Shown here: positions 11,475 through 24,035 of the stretch, piece after piece
How the letters are laid out: each line of letters begins with the position of its first letter
How positions within the stretch are numbered: the first letter of the stretch is position 1
Source of the DNA: Pyxicephalus adspersus
Taxonomy: Eukaryota; Chordata; Amphibia; Anura; Pyxicephalidae
DNA length: 64,000 nt
Direction of reading: 5' to 3'
Assembly: GCF_032062135.1 (NCBI RefSeq)
Contig: NC_092869.1
Coordinates: forward strand, 49,009,371-49,073,370
The notes under the pieces: generated by a model
The model's input: only the letters and a program-made list of their open reading frames with translations
Database searches by the model: none
What the model was told of the DNA's origin: nothing
Program-made: the position numbers and the translations under genes

Positions 11475-11752
11475 ACGCCAGACCCCAGTATGGGCTACTT
11501 GCAGAAAACTACAAGGGGGTGGATACAAGACCATTCATCCTGCAGCGGCAGAGAGATTATGAGAGACTGGTCTTTACTACAGGAAACTCCTGCATAGAGG
11601 GAAAGGGATTATAAATCTCTCTAATGTGTCCAGTGCTAGAAGGAAAAGGCCAGGGAATGATAACATAATAGATTGGATCTCTGGGTAAAACTGTTTTGGA
11701 TTACAAAAATGATGAGGTGACGCCTGACATCACACAGAATATTGTACATACG

Positions 11753-12426
11753 TAATGACACAGAATCAGAGACGGACTACAAGAGACTGTCACTGACTGT
11801 GAATAAATTACAAGATACTGTCTTTAACTGCAGACATATTATACAAGAGATTGTCAAAGACTATAGAAATACTACAAGAGACTGCCAGGGACTGGGGACA
11901 TACCACAAGAGACTGCCATGGACTGGGGACACACTACAAGAGACTGCCAGGGACTGGGGACACACTACAAGAGACTGCAAGGGACTGAGGACATACCACA
12001 AGAGACTGCCAGGCACTAGACAGATATTTCAAGAGACTGGGGACATATTACAGGTGACTTCCAGAGACTGGAGACATACTAGAAGTGACTGCCAGGGACT
12101 GGAGACACACTACAAGACACTGCCAGGGGCTGGGGACATACCACAAGAGACTGCCAGGGACTAGACAGATATTTCAAGAGACTGGGGACATACTACAGGT
12201 GACTTCCAGGGACTGAGGACACACTACAAGAGACTGCCAGGGACTAGACAGATATTTTAAGAGACTGGAGACATATGAGAAGAGACTGCCAGAGACTGTT
12301 GAGATAGTTCAATAGACTGCGGACATACTACAGGGGACTGCCAGGGACTGGGAACACACCATAAAAATTGTCTGAGACTGCAGACGTGCTACGAGAGATT
12401 GACAGAGACTGGAGACCGCCAGAGAT
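11753..12426. repeat. About 33-bp minisatellite with higher-order blocks
   Basis: The core CTACAAGAGACTGCCAGGGA plus CTGGGGACATAC is repeated about twenty times with variation. A block containing ACTAGACAGATATTT appears at 12015, 12160 and 12243, so groups of units have been duplicated together. A 140-codon open frame here is only the translation of the array. The edges fade into degenerate units. Confidence 0.85.
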
Positions 12427-15400
12427 TGTAGCCATTCAATACCCATTCCCACTATTTACCATTGACTTATAATATGTATTTCACCAAAATGGCAATATTT
12501 TTCTAAAATCTTTTGCCAATATGTTGCCTGAGAAAGAATAGTCAATGCTGTAAGTTTTGATGGCATTTGGGTTGAGTTTCTCTCATTATCATATTCCACA
12601 AACTAGAAGCAATAATAATCCAGATTCCCTGGAATGCTTTGTATAGATTTCTATGGATAGAAGATGAGTGTAGGTGTGACGAATACCTCTGTGTGTAATG
12701 TCAGGCACTATATAAAACCTTTTTACATGAGTTACAGTGCTGCTATATGATACAGTAACACTTTTAAGTACAAAAGGCATGGCCCCGGGGCCCTACAACA
12801 AACTATGTGTAATTGACCACAACTATTTAACCCTGTCAGGCCCAGTGACATGTTCCTACAACGGCCTGTACCAGCGTCCACCATGCCATGTGAGGAGCTT
12901 AATGGGTCGGACTCTTGTTGCCAGCCCCTAAATATTGATCTGGACATGGTCTGTGAGTAACACCTTGCCTGTAGGCCTCTGGAGTGCAAATAAAATCTCT
13001 CTGGTCCTGTGCAGGGATCCCAGTCATTCAGTCTATCTTTTTTTCCTGTTCTTGTCAGTAATTACAAGGCTAAAGCCTTCCAATTATTGCTTTGACAACA
13101 AAGACTTTTGTAGCTCACCTCCCCCGAGAGTGAGTCAGTCCTATGTTTGTGATGTCATAAAGGAATACCTTGTCCATGTATGAGCGTAGGGAGCCATTGC
13201 TGGGGTATGCCCAAGGCAAGCTGCAACAAGTCTGGGGACACTGCAAGAGAAACAGTGCCTGGTGTCACTGGAAATCTTATTTCCCAGAAGCTTTTAGAGG
13301 GTTTCTTCCTTTTGGTGGGTTAATAAATTACAGCTAAAAAGGGTCTGCAGCCAACAGGTTGGAGATTATCTAAACCCATGAACATATATGAAGTATATAG
13401 TAACCATGACACAAATGGTGGCTCTTCATCAGCTTTTAGTTGTGGGTTTTGCCGCATTTTTCATCCAGAGATCTTGCCTGTAACATACTTCCTGTCCTAG
13501 ATGTAAAACCTTGCGTTGGGGTGCCAGTTAGAATAAAGTGGAACATCAATTTAATGGAGCTGACTTTGCTGAGGTTTGCTGGTTTTGTAAAATGTCTCTC
13601 AGGGGCTTCCCACCTTCTAATTACTTCCTAGGATATCCAGAGATGGTCATATTTAGGTCAAGAAAATGCCTGTCACTTTGGGTGATGGACATGTGAGTGG
13701 AAACGTCTGAAAAGAGACATCTGAGCCTCAAAGAGCTGGGATGAAAGATTGGAGGGGCAGGAAAGCTTTTTAAAGTGAACTGCGGATATACAAGAGACCA
13801 TTAGGTGACACATTATGAGGACTTAAGGCCATGGTCCAGTCAGCCGTGAAAATGTTGCATTGAAAGAAATAATTTGGCCAAGGAGAACATTTTTAAGTAG
13901 TTTAGGAAACACAACCTTCAGCTGTCCAGGTCGTCGGCTGCTCATCCAGGCCTAACTATAGTACACCAGGTCAGCTTGCTGCTGAAAGCAACTCTGTCCC
14001 TTGAAACATTCCCCCCAAAAATGTGGAAGAAAACTGTTTTCCTCTCTGGTGGGTCCTTACTTTGTTCACATGACCAAACACAAGGGAGGCTTAGAGAATC
14101 ACCCCTGTGCCCAGGGGCCCCGTCACTCTTGTGACCACTGCACCCTCTGTAGACTTTTAGGTGAACACATACCATATAGAGAAACATTGTATATAAATAC
14201 TCATTGATAAGCTCATTTACATTTAGATATAAAATCATGTCCTTGCAAAGTAATTTCCAATATCCCTAGATCTGCGCCTTATAATAAAATATTACCTAGC
14301 ACTAGGTATTAGCTAACAACGCCATGTCTATCAGATCTCCTGCGCTGTCACCCAGGCTTTGGAGAAACAATAGAAGCGGCGGTTTCTACACATGACAAAG
14401 GCATGGAGCACGGTTGTCACCAACAGAAATCCCACCCTGAGAAATGCCTTGCAGCCCTCACTGCAAGTACACAGAAAGTGGCTGCACCTAGGCTGCAACG
14501 TATTTGCAGATGCAAAGACAGATAAAGAGTTGCAAAGAAGGATTAAAAAAAAAGGTTTAGATGCACAAATACACAATATCGTAGCAAACAGAATGTCATT
14601 TAGTTGGGTGTCAGATCCACGTCTCATGTATTTATATAGACAGGACAGACTCCCTTTAAATTCAAACGTTTTTGAATGTGCCCAGTCCAGCGTGCTGCTA
14701 TTCCAAACTCTGTACATCTCCCGCAGCAGCCAGCGGAATACTGTATATAGACCATCAAAGCAAGGCTACCATCATACACATACCCCCATGGTGATTTTAT
14801 CTGCATCTCATTTTCTGATGACACCACACACGTGTAGCCCGTCTCACCTCCACCGCCTTGGGCCGTGTTTTCTTTCTTTTTTTTTTTGTTCAGCCCGTGG
14901 CAAAAAAGCTTGCTGTTTCAAGGTATATTCTTCCAGGCACTGTGCCATCTGTTTTGATGGATATCTTATCATAGGTAAAAATTCCTCTGCTCTATGTACT
15001 TAAAAGTCATTAGCACGTTCCTGCCCCAGCCCAATGGCTACAGACGTACTTTGAAAGCAATTTACTACAGGCCGAGATAAAGTGACTGAAAGCTCTTTCT
15101 TCTTTCCTGCTGCTGTAGTTGAAAGAAAAAAGTATATGTTACTTTAGAGCTGGGTAATGTAAAAGGGCCTGGTAAAACAAATGCAGGAACATTTAAATAC
15201 ACCAAACACTGCTGGAGCCCTCTGGAAATCCGGATGACTTTCTGAAAGTCGGTATTTGAATGGGATCAAGATTAAGTAACCTCCCACCACATTATCAGCA
15301 TGGATTTGGATAGAACTGGCACAAGACTGAATCTGATGTCCTCATCATTACCATAGACCTGTTTTCGGTAGAAGCCAATAAACTACTACTGGAGGAAAGC

Positions 15401-15664
15401 CATGCAAAAAAGTGGACACATTGCTACCAAGATTCAGACCAAGGACCCTAGAGTTACAAAGTGGCAATGGGGTTGGGTTGGAGGTTGGAGTGCTCCTTCT
15501 CTAAAAAATAAAGTTAATCTTTGGGCTCCAGTGGTGAATTATGGGAGTGTAGTGATTTCTATACAGCCTATGTGCTAGTTTTCCTCAGAATACTGGGTAA
15601 TTTGAAGGTAGATAGAGACCTGAACCAATAACTTTTAGTTTGTTAAAGCACATTGTACTAGATA
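12427..15664. other. Long repeat-poor interval, no supported gene
   Basis: No recognised transposon protein or tandem array was seen. The longest open frame of the window (14392-15003, 203 codons) lies here. It resembles no known protein, is matched by overlapping frames on the other strand and has no visible splice context. I do not call it a gene. Confidence 0.5.
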
Positions 15665-15840
15665 GTCATGGTCAGACTAAGCCAACTCCATATTGTCATG
15701 GTCAGAGGAAGCCAACTTCATACCATCATGGTCAGAGGTAGTCAAGTCCATATGGTCATGCTCGGAGGTGGATAATTCCACATGGTCATAGTCAGAGGTA
15801 GACAACTCTATATGTTCATGGTTTTGGGATGTCCAACAAG
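15665..15840. repeat. 30-bp minisatellite in exact register
   Basis: GTCATGGTCAG-type starts fall at 15665, 15695, 15725, 15755, 15785 and about 15815, a constant 30-base spacing. The unit is roughly GTCATGGTCAGAGGTAGACA followed by ACTCCATATG. Substitutions have accumulated but no indels, so the array expanded once and then aged. Confidence 0.85.
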
Positions 15841-17898
15841 CTCATACAGGTGTTATAAGTGTCTACAATAATTTGGCTATATAATGTAGTTGGAATTTAG
15901 TGATTTTGTTTTGCAAATTGCAAATTGTCTTCAAACCCTAAAATTCTGTGCAGAGTTTGGCTAGGTTTAAGTCGGTGAAAATGACCTAAAATTTTCCATG
16001 TGAATTGCATACAAGTTTATTTTCTGCATCTGACTGACCGTCTCTACTAGTAACCAATCTCTTCTTTCCCCTAAATCAGCACCCACAGACATGTGCACAG
16101 TTTGGCTGATGGAGTAATGCAGTAGAGGAGTTACACCTTACCTGACATGGCCCCATCATTCTTCCTGTCACAAGAGGTCATCCTGCTGGGTTAAACAAAT
16201 AACAGCAATGTCTTATAAACTAGAAGAAGATCCAGAAAACACAATTATTGTCAGGGAGGGAATGGTAAATCAGGAATGAAATCATTTACTTCTCAATAAT
16301 AGAATGCCAACAAGGCACATTTTACGGGCACTTCAATAAATGTTCTCACCTAGGGTTACCTGTTGTATTTTGAACTAAAAAAAATGTTTTGTGAATGTCA
16401 AATTCATTGCTCTCTAAAAGGAATGAAAAACTAAATACAAATAACACCAGGGGGGGCATTTAGAAGGGTTTGATCCATTGGCCTGCCATATAAGTGCCTT
16501 TGTCTTTAGTAAAATAATGGAAACGTTTGTCATGACATTTTCAGATCTTTTCAAATCAGCAGGTAGCCCTTTCCCCTATTGAAAGTGTCAATGCCATAGG
16601 TCACAATGGAGATGAGGGGTGGTTAACATTGCAAAAAGGTGGCTGCAATCAAATCAAAGTGAAAACTTTAACTCCAAATCTGGTGACTCAGAATGCCAAT
16701 TATGGGTAATTATGGGGCAGATTATCACCATACAAAATTTGATCTTCCTTTTTATAAATTTGATGTTGTTAAGGTGATGATAAGATTTTTTAAAATAGAT
16801 GTGGTAGCAGCAGATAGGCAAATGTTTAACAAATGTGAATGCATTAGCTTGTTTGTTCTACAAATATGGTAGAAATTCTCATTCACTCCGGTGTGTTGCA
16901 ATAAATTATATTTGTGTCCATCCAGTTTATAGATTTTACTTATTTCGGCTGCAGTAAAGAAGATGTTCTTGTCCCAGCTTCAGGATATAAGAGGAGAAGC
17001 AACAGACAAGATTAGTGATTTTTCTTTGACTGCGATGTCCCCTTCTATGAGCATGCTTTGTTTTAGCTCCATGTGCTGCTTCTGCCTTCCTAACTGTAGA
17101 TTGCTAGAAGTTATTAGAAAGTTAAATCTCTGCTTGGAATTTTGGAATTCAGACTGAATGTGGTTCCTTACTATGTAGGAAAAAGAGGAAATCATTTATT
17201 ATGGATATGGGGGGGGGGGGGGTAGTTTATTGCCTCCCAATAATCCGGATTTGAAGAATGACCAATGAGAATAAATTGCTTAGTACATATGAGTTTATCT
17301 CGGGCTGCAGAATCCCACACGCTGTACTGCTCCGGCCATTTCTTTTGCTATTGTTTAGCATCTTGTAACCAAAAATGACTCCAGTAATGAATACGGTGCT
17401 GTACAGCCCACAGCTTTAACTAGTGTCTATTTTAGGCCATAAACCTCCAAAAACAACTCTCTAGGCCAAGCAATAATTACACATTTGGACGTATCTGCAG
17501 GCCCTCGCTAAATCTATCTTACTCTAAAACCACACAGCGTACTATATGACTGCTGCCACGCCAAAATAGAACCCATCAGCCCACATGTTCCACCCCTGCC
17601 TTATGGCTGCACTCCGTGCACAGGGTGCCGGCACCATATAGAGCCCTGGGGTAGGTCCCGTGTCACTGCCCTGCCCACCATATGGTTTATGGACCGGCAG
17701 GCATTATCTCCGCACTGGTGGTGCCCAAGCTTTCTCTCCATGTAGTCATCAGGAAGAGAAGCCAGCTTGAATCTTTCAGATGATATGTTGCTCCCAAACT
17801 TTAGAAAAAGCTCATTTAGAGGTTGAATTCATAATATAGAAAACGTTAAAAATGTGTAGCTCAGTTCTTGTCTTGGCAATCCCAAGCTGCTATATTGG
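15841..17898. other. No recognisable gene
   Basis: Unique-looking DNA. A 13-base G run lies at about 17210-17222. The 17820-18140 area has short overlapping open frames only. Confidence 0.5.
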
Positions 17899-17980
17899 CC
17901 AGCACAGTGTCTGCCTGCAATTTGTATGTCATTCCCATGTTTGTGTTTTCTTTGGGGCAGCAGGATGGTATGTTGCCCAG
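17899..17980 (+). repeat. SINE fragment upstream of MITE
   Basis: GTGTCTGCCTGCAATTTGTA and the following CCATGTTTGTG match the body of the tRNA-derived SINE at 26530-26570. The A and B boxes are absent and the similarity fades after about 60 bases. Confidence 0.45.
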
Positions 17981-18207
17981 CACAATGGGCCTGGTGTAAT
18001 AAAGCTCTCCAAGGCTGGGGAAGATAGAACATCATGAGAGGGTGATCCAGCAAACCTGGAATGGGTTTGGTCCAGGATTTAAAGCATTTGCCAGCTAATA
18101 GCAAAAGCTTTTTTAGAGATTCTTTCCAAATTTGCTGGATCACCCAGGCTCTCCTATGATAATTTATTTTCGCTCATCTTGGTGCGCTTTAAACAAATCA
18201 GGCACAC
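17981..18207. mobile_element. Palindromic MITE copy flanked by SINE sequence
   Basis: It begins CACAATGGGCCTGG and TAATAAAGCTCTCCAAGGCT. Internal arms are GGTGATCCAGCAAACCTGGA and TTTGCTGGATCACCCAGGCT. It ends with AACAAATCAGG. It is the same family as 9037-9249, with similar SINE segments on both sides. Confidence 0.75.
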
Positions 18208-18470
18208 TGTCTGCATGGAGTTTGCATGTTCCCCCCATGTTTTGTGCCGGTTTCATTTTGGGTGCTCTGGCTTCCTTCCACACCTCAAAAACATGCTGTT
18301 GGTTTATTGATGTGATATTTGGTTAATTGCCCCTTCAGAAAATTGTGTTTATAACCCATGACTATGGTGAGGACATTGTGAGCTCCTCTGAAGGAACAGT
18401 GAATGAATGACATGACTTTGGACTCAACACTGCTAAATACATCGGGTCAGCGCCATACAAACACAAAGTC
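18203..18470 (+). repeat. SINE, 5'-truncated copy
   Basis: CTGTCTGCATGGAGTTTGCA, CCTTCCACACC, AAAAACATGC, GACTATGGTGAGGACATTGT, GAGCTCC and the closing AGCGCCATA follow the order of the full SINE at 26454-26793. The tRNA-like head with the polymerase III boxes is missing. Confidence 0.7.
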
Positions 18471-19594
18471 ACTATGAGCTTTATTAACAAAGCAATTCAT
18501 CTGACATTCCCTCAAACATTCCCTTGGGGGAACCAATTGCTGCCAGAAACACATGGACCTGGAAGATTACTACAAGGGAATGTCTTATGTAAAGCCATAG
18601 GATGTTTTTTCCTAATTTCTTCTAATTGGCCTTCTTTTCCCACCATTGTGGTCACAAAGACTAACAGAGGGATCCGGACAGAATATATGTATGAACACAA
18701 GGAAATAGAATATGTACAAATTACAGAATTTAGGCAACAAGTCTTGTATTCAGTGGGATAATCCAACGCGTTTCAGGGCATTGAAAACCCCCAAAGAAGG
18801 ACCTGCAACCCCTAAAGTGCATTGCTTCATCCCACCAACTGGAAAAAATACAAATACAACTGCTACTGCCCTCCTACTTCCTATCTTGTCTTTGTGTTAA
18901 ATTTTAACGGTCGCTGTCTTAAAGCAAAAAGAACTTCCAGCTAACTGGAGTCTATTACTGGACAAAATAACCCCGATGGTTCTAACTCCACCATTGTATC
19001 CATAATTAAAACAGAAAGCAGTTATGGCTTTGGCTACACTTTAAGTAAAATGTAATTGAAATAAAAGATTTTTTCAGAGTATCGCTAATGGGGTCACATG
19101 GTCCCAATCGCAGTCAGGCCAAGAAGCACCTGCAGTTCTCTAGCATAGCGGCGGATTCCTGTGGTCCTTCGAAATTCGCCTTGTGGTTTACCCAGTCCGT
19201 CCTCTGGATTGTTCTCTTTACCACACATCCTCTCCCGGACCCCACAGTAAAAATCTAACTTTATAGCTGCAGGTGGACTGAGGAGAAGATAAACATTTAT
19301 AAATTCAACCGGCGTGTATACAGAAACATGCGAGGACGAGGTCAGATGCGCCAATGGTTTGGCCTGCAATTCAACTTCAGTGTCCTGACTCTTGTTTGTC
19401 TGGAAGAGGAAATTTCTTATAAAGATGAGCGCCATCAGATGGGTGCATGGTTAGAACAGATACAGTATATATATTATTTGGTCCAGTCAGTCTTGTGATC
19501 TAGGCATCCCTGCCAGACAGCTCACACAGGTTTTGGACCCACCTGTAGACTGGAGTGCAGGTAAAGCACAAATAATAAAACAATAATAAAAATA
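18471..19594. other. No recognisable gene
   Basis: A 113-codon minus-strand open frame (19094-19435) has no recognised motif. CCAACGCGTTTC near 18765 recalls a motif common in anuran repeats, but no element could be outlined. Confidence 0.4.
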
Positions 19595-19720
19595 AAAACA
19601 GCTTTTGCTGAAACACTTATGTTCATTTTGGAGCTGTCCCATGCAGTACTGCTTTCTACCACTAGATGTCCCCAGGCCTCTGGTTAGAATGATTGCCTGG
19701 CCATCACAGACAGTCATAGA
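19595..19720 (+). repeat. Dispersed repeat R4, copy 1
   Basis: TTTGGAGCTG, then ACCACTAGATGTCCCCAG, GGTTAGAATGAT and CCTGGCCATCA match, in order, the segment at 63140-63325. No termini could be set. Class unknown. Confidence 0.5.
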
Positions 19721-20419
19721 CCTGTCCTCGAGGAGTGAATTGGGGTTTAAACTAGGTCATTGATTGGCCAGTTTTGCAAGGACATCATTCCCCTTAGATG
19801 ATGATTAGCAGTAGTGTGATAAAGTATTTTCAACTTTCTTTGACATGTGTAAATTTAAATGAACAAGTGGACAGAAAAGGAAAAGAGTGCTACTTCATTA
19901 TCATCTTAAAAAAAAAATAATGTGTACAAAGTTCCAGAACTTTGTAAAGGATATAAGATCATGCTTTTTTGAAGCACTTCCCCAGCTTCTTCAGATCTCA
20001 CGTTATTTCCTTGGCTTTTGGTTGGACAGCTGGAGCAGAAGCCCCTCAAATGCGTTTCTGGCACTGTGCAGGACCTAGCTGTCAAATTGACAGCCTTGTC
20101 CTACAGATTGCACTGGGGGATTGTAGCTCCCCCTGTGGCATCAGCTGGTCTCAGCTGTCAGTGTGACATCGGCCTGCCTAGATGAGCTTCCTTAGCAGTA
20201 AAGCCACAATCCAATCTGTATGATCCAAAATGTTAGTTTGAGACTTTGGTGCTGTTCTGTGTTTGTTTATGAATAAAGTCTACAACACTATCCATCATTT
20301 ATAAATTATATTAAGTGTATTGTATACCTAAACTGGGGTTCACCCCCAATAACCCTTGTGGGGAGCTCTGAATCTTATGTACCTATCATGGCCAAATGTC
20401 ATCATAGTCTAAGATCGAT
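19721..20419. other. No recognisable feature
   Basis: Unique-looking sequence with no gene or array. Confidence 0.5.
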
Positions 20420-20585
20420 TTGCTGGGAAGCCATCAGCCTGGCAGTATGATTATTCGAGGGTAAGCCACACAAACACAGGGAGAGCATACAACGCCATCC
20501 AGATAATGTCCTGACTGAGATTCCAACCGGGGACCCTTTTCTTTAGGACCAATGAGCCAATCACTGAGCTACCCAGTGCTTGTCA
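20420..20585 (-). repeat. tRNA-derived SINE, minus strand, 3'-truncated
   Basis: On the minus strand it starts with GGGTAGCTCAGTGATTGG (A-box-like). GGTTGGAATCTC (B-box-like, about 20517-20528), AGGACATTATCTGGATGG and CTCCCTGTGTTTGTG follow. This is the head of the SINE seen complete at 26454-26793; the tail is missing. Confidence 0.7.
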
Positions 20586-22535
20586 AGGGGACGGATGGCA
20601 GAATGAAGTTTTCTGGTTTGTATGCTCCTTTAGTTTCTGGATGGAAGTAAAAGGTTTGGTTACAACATTGTGAATGGAAACTTGGCTCTATCTATATTCA
20701 CACCTCCCCTTACCACGTGGTCCAAAAGATGGTCCAATGGGTGTCATTTCTGTGCCCTGTGCCAGCCTGGCCCCTAAACAGGCGGATTTGCAATTTGTGA
20801 CATCTTGGTGCCAGAGGACCCTTTTCCCGACAACCTTTAGGAACAAGAGTGAAGCCATTTTTTGAGTACAGCAGCAGATATTTGGCATCCTTACACGGCT
20901 TGGCGTGTTTATTCTCTGGGTGGGGTTCCGTCTTTCCAAGTGAACATGAAATGACGCTTTAATGTCCTAAAAACTTTAAAAGAACTTCAAGGATCTTGAC
21001 TAATCCTCTTAATCTCCTAGGGTAGTCACTGCTACCTCTAACTGTCTGCAGCACCTTTGTTAGCAGAAAGAGCGGAGTAAATCTATTTGTCATTATGGAG
21101 GTATGTTGGAAGAGAATTATTGGAAAGAAGGAAAAATGCATATTTACTGAGTGATGCAATGTAGCATTTTATCTGGGGAGGGGAGAGGGGGATCAGTGAG
21201 ACTGGGCCTAGTAATTGCCAGAAGATGGATGTAACTGGAAGTGTACTTGTCTGGCATTTCTGTCTTTTGTATCCAAGACTCCACCAGCACCTTCACGCTA
21301 GAGACGTAAGTCCAGAAGGTGTCTGATCTCACGGGGGAATAACAATATTGTTACATTAGCACATCACGCTGACGGCTAACCTCTCTTCCTCTTAGCCAAA
21401 GTCTGTTTTCTTTTCCACAGCTGGAAAGAGGGTCTCCGAGATGCCTCAACTGGAGGAACAAAGCCTGATATTGCTCATTCTCCGACTGGACTCCGGTATT
21501 CCAAACCTAATCATTTCAGATAATGTTACCTGATGGCTTTTTCAGAAGCTAGCTTTCCATCAAGCTGAGCCCATCCCCCTTGAGACTTAAAGGGAAATAA
21601 AAGGTCACTACTTTCATTATACTTGTGATCTGTTTAAAGGGGAAATTTAAGTCATTCTCAGTTGGTGTAATTTTTGTGTCCAACTTAAAGTAAAGTTATT
21701 ATTAGATTTATTGCAACGTCGTGCTTTACCATGACTTTCATTAAATTATTTTTTTGTTTGTCCCTTTTTACCTTTTTTAGCTAAAGGATGTGGTGGGTTG
21801 GGTTGTCCATCATTTTCCTCTATATCAATGAACCTGGGAAGTATTATGAGGTGAACACTTCCTGGCATCCCTGACATCCCCGGCATCCAGCATACAGAAA
21901 AAGGGAATGCCGGGGATGTGTTCTTTATATGACCCTCATCTGTGAAAGGGGTGTTTGTTGTTCTTACCACATAAGTGCATCACCTCATTAAGTCCTAGAA
22001 GACTCCTCAGAACCAAACTGGGCAAATGAGAGATAAGGAGGAAGGATCCTTAAAAAAGTAAATTCGAGGAAAGTAAGATTCAGAAGGTATCTTCTTTAGC
22101 AATGTACAGGACATACAAACTAAAATCCCAATGCTAATTATCCTCTATTGCTCCATAATATTTGTATCTGTTGGTTATCTCCTAGTTGTTCTTTAAAGAG
22201 AGCACGTCACCAACTTCTAATAAACAGTTACATGTTTGCCAATCTTTTGAAATCCTCTTTTTTATCCAAAATAAAAAACTGATCTGCAAGATCTCATTCC
22301 TGTAGAAGTGCAGAGATCAAAGCGTTGATGGTTCTGACTGGTTTAAGAGATTTGGTGGCGTCACTATCTTCTTGATGATAGTTCTCCTTGCTGGAGGATC
22401 TGGCTTGGGGAAGCAAAGTCCTTTCCCTGCTAAGATGGCGGCCTCCATATAGAGATGCAGAACAAGGCGTGACGAGTCAGTAATAGAGAAAAGATCAGTT
22501 CCAAGGATACCTCAAGCCAGTCCTTCATGGGGGCC
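20586..22535. other. Unique DNA with one weak exon-like segment
   Basis: Nothing is certain here. 21400-21601 has a pyrimidine tract ending in CAG at 21420, an open frame from ATG 21441 to TGA 21531 (30 codons) and AATAAA at 21596-21601. This arrangement could be a terminal exon, but the peptide is not recognised. Confidence 0.3.
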
Positions 22536-22680
22536 CCTTGAAATAACTTTGCTATCTTGAGGGAACCCCTCCTATAACTTCTATATCCACAGCTCACAGT
22601 ATATTATAGTGGTGGTCAGTGGGAAGAATTCCTCTTACATTGCTGGTCAGTGGGAAGAATGTCACGTATACAGATAGCCA
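22536..22680 (+). repeat. Dispersed repeat R1, copy 2, with short duplication
   Basis: It matches 2328-2420 (TTGAAATAACTTT, GAGGGAACCCCT, TATATCCACAGCTCACAGTA). Immediately downstream, GGTCAGTGGGAAGAAT occurs twice about 30 bases apart. Confidence 0.5.
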
Positions 22681-24035
22681 AAAACACCATTGGGTCACTT
22701 ACACTGACCTGAGAGGTACAAACTGCTCATTGCTCCAGGGACCCCCATCATGTCTGGGGGATCAGAAAATGGCGTTAAGAAATAAAGCCATCACTGGAAC
22801 AAATGCAGATATAAAGACGCTGCAGCACTAAGATACAACAAATAATGAACAAAACAGGAAAACAAGTATAGCATTCAGACAGTGAAAATGAAAATTGTTT
22901 ACGTTAAAGATTAAATTTACTTTAATGTACTGGAAACACAAACCACAAAATCTGGGGCAACAATTATTGCTTTGGCGTCCTCCAGGCCTCGAGCCAAATG
23001 TCAAAATGCCTGAACATAAAACTTCTTCTTGAGTACCGTAACCAATAAAATTCTGCATTCTCTTGTATGTTCCTCTATGCTGTACAGACATTTCTACACC
23101 CTGTACAATGTCAAACGTTTTTCTGCTATATGTTTATATTTATGTATATGAAAGGATGATGATGGACAGGGTAAGGTGTACATGATGGATAAAGATGAAG
23201 GAGATAGCTAGTGATAGCAGAATTATAAGTCCCTATATTCTCTGGATAGTCCTCCTATCCAATCCTTTTTATATGCCCCCTCTTCTCTGGATGATGATAA
23301 ATTGGGATGTTTTTCACTTCTTTCTGCCTTATTTCTGCTTCTGTTCTTTCAGTTCCTCTGGGGTTGGCCACTGGCTGCAATGGATGAGTATTCAAGTAGC
23401 TTGAACAATAGTCATCCCATTCATTTCCTAGCCTCAGCCTTGGATGTTACAAGGAGCATCTCAGTCATTGGCATGGATAGTGGCAAGGAAACCTTAACCT
23501 CACTGCTCCCTCACCACCCATGTAAACAAGGGCCACCAGGTCCACCCTTGTATTTCACTTCCCTGGTAGAATTTGTAACAAAGTTTCCTATGTTGTTTTT
23601 TTTTTCTCATTGGAAGAGACTGCCAGGAGCTTCCCAAACCGTTTGGCACAATTTTGCCTTGTATTTTTGCTCTGTATTACACACTTTGGCAAAGAGAATC
23701 TTTTATTATCTAAAAATAGGCATGGTAAACATTTTATTGGATAATGTAATATTTTCTGTGTTGATGATAAAAATTCAAATTTAAACTTTTGGATACATTT
23801 TCTTCTGATGCTCAACAAAGACATTGCATGACCTTTGACTCTTTGACCCCCAATGCTCATGGGAATTTTGTGGAAAGCTAAATGTCAGGCTCCATCAAGC
23901 GAACCAGCTAGGTAAACTTTATCTGGGAACTGCTTGATGCAATACAAACCCGATGAAGGTCGTTCTTTTGAGTGTTTGCAGAAATTCCATATGGTGGAAG
24001 TTCATGTTAAACGTACTCTGAAATTAGGCCCAATC
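22681..24035. other. No supported gene
   Basis: A 160-codon open frame at 23302-23784 is hydrophobic at its start but resembles no protein I know. It overlaps a minus-strand open frame. No repeat was recognised. Confidence 0.4.

Noticed and set aside
11742..12164. 140-codon open frame
   Set aside because: It coincides with the 33-bp minisatellite; the unit length is a multiple of three, so no stop accumulates.
14392..15003. 203-codon open frame, the longest in the window
   Set aside because: No recognised domain, overlapping open frames on the other strand and no splice or start context. In AT-rich vertebrate DNA such a frame arises by chance.
15665..15840. 30-base regular repeats considered as a CRISPR array
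   Set aside because: The repeats are contiguous and there are no spacers; the genome is vertebrate. It is a minisatellite.
19094..19435. 113-codon minus-strand frame considered as an exon
   Set aside because: No recognised protein similarity and no convincing splice sites at both ends.
23302..23784. 160-codon frame with hydrophobic start resembling a signal peptide
   Set aside because: The remainder has no recognisable domain and the hydrophobic part comes from a T-rich stretch.
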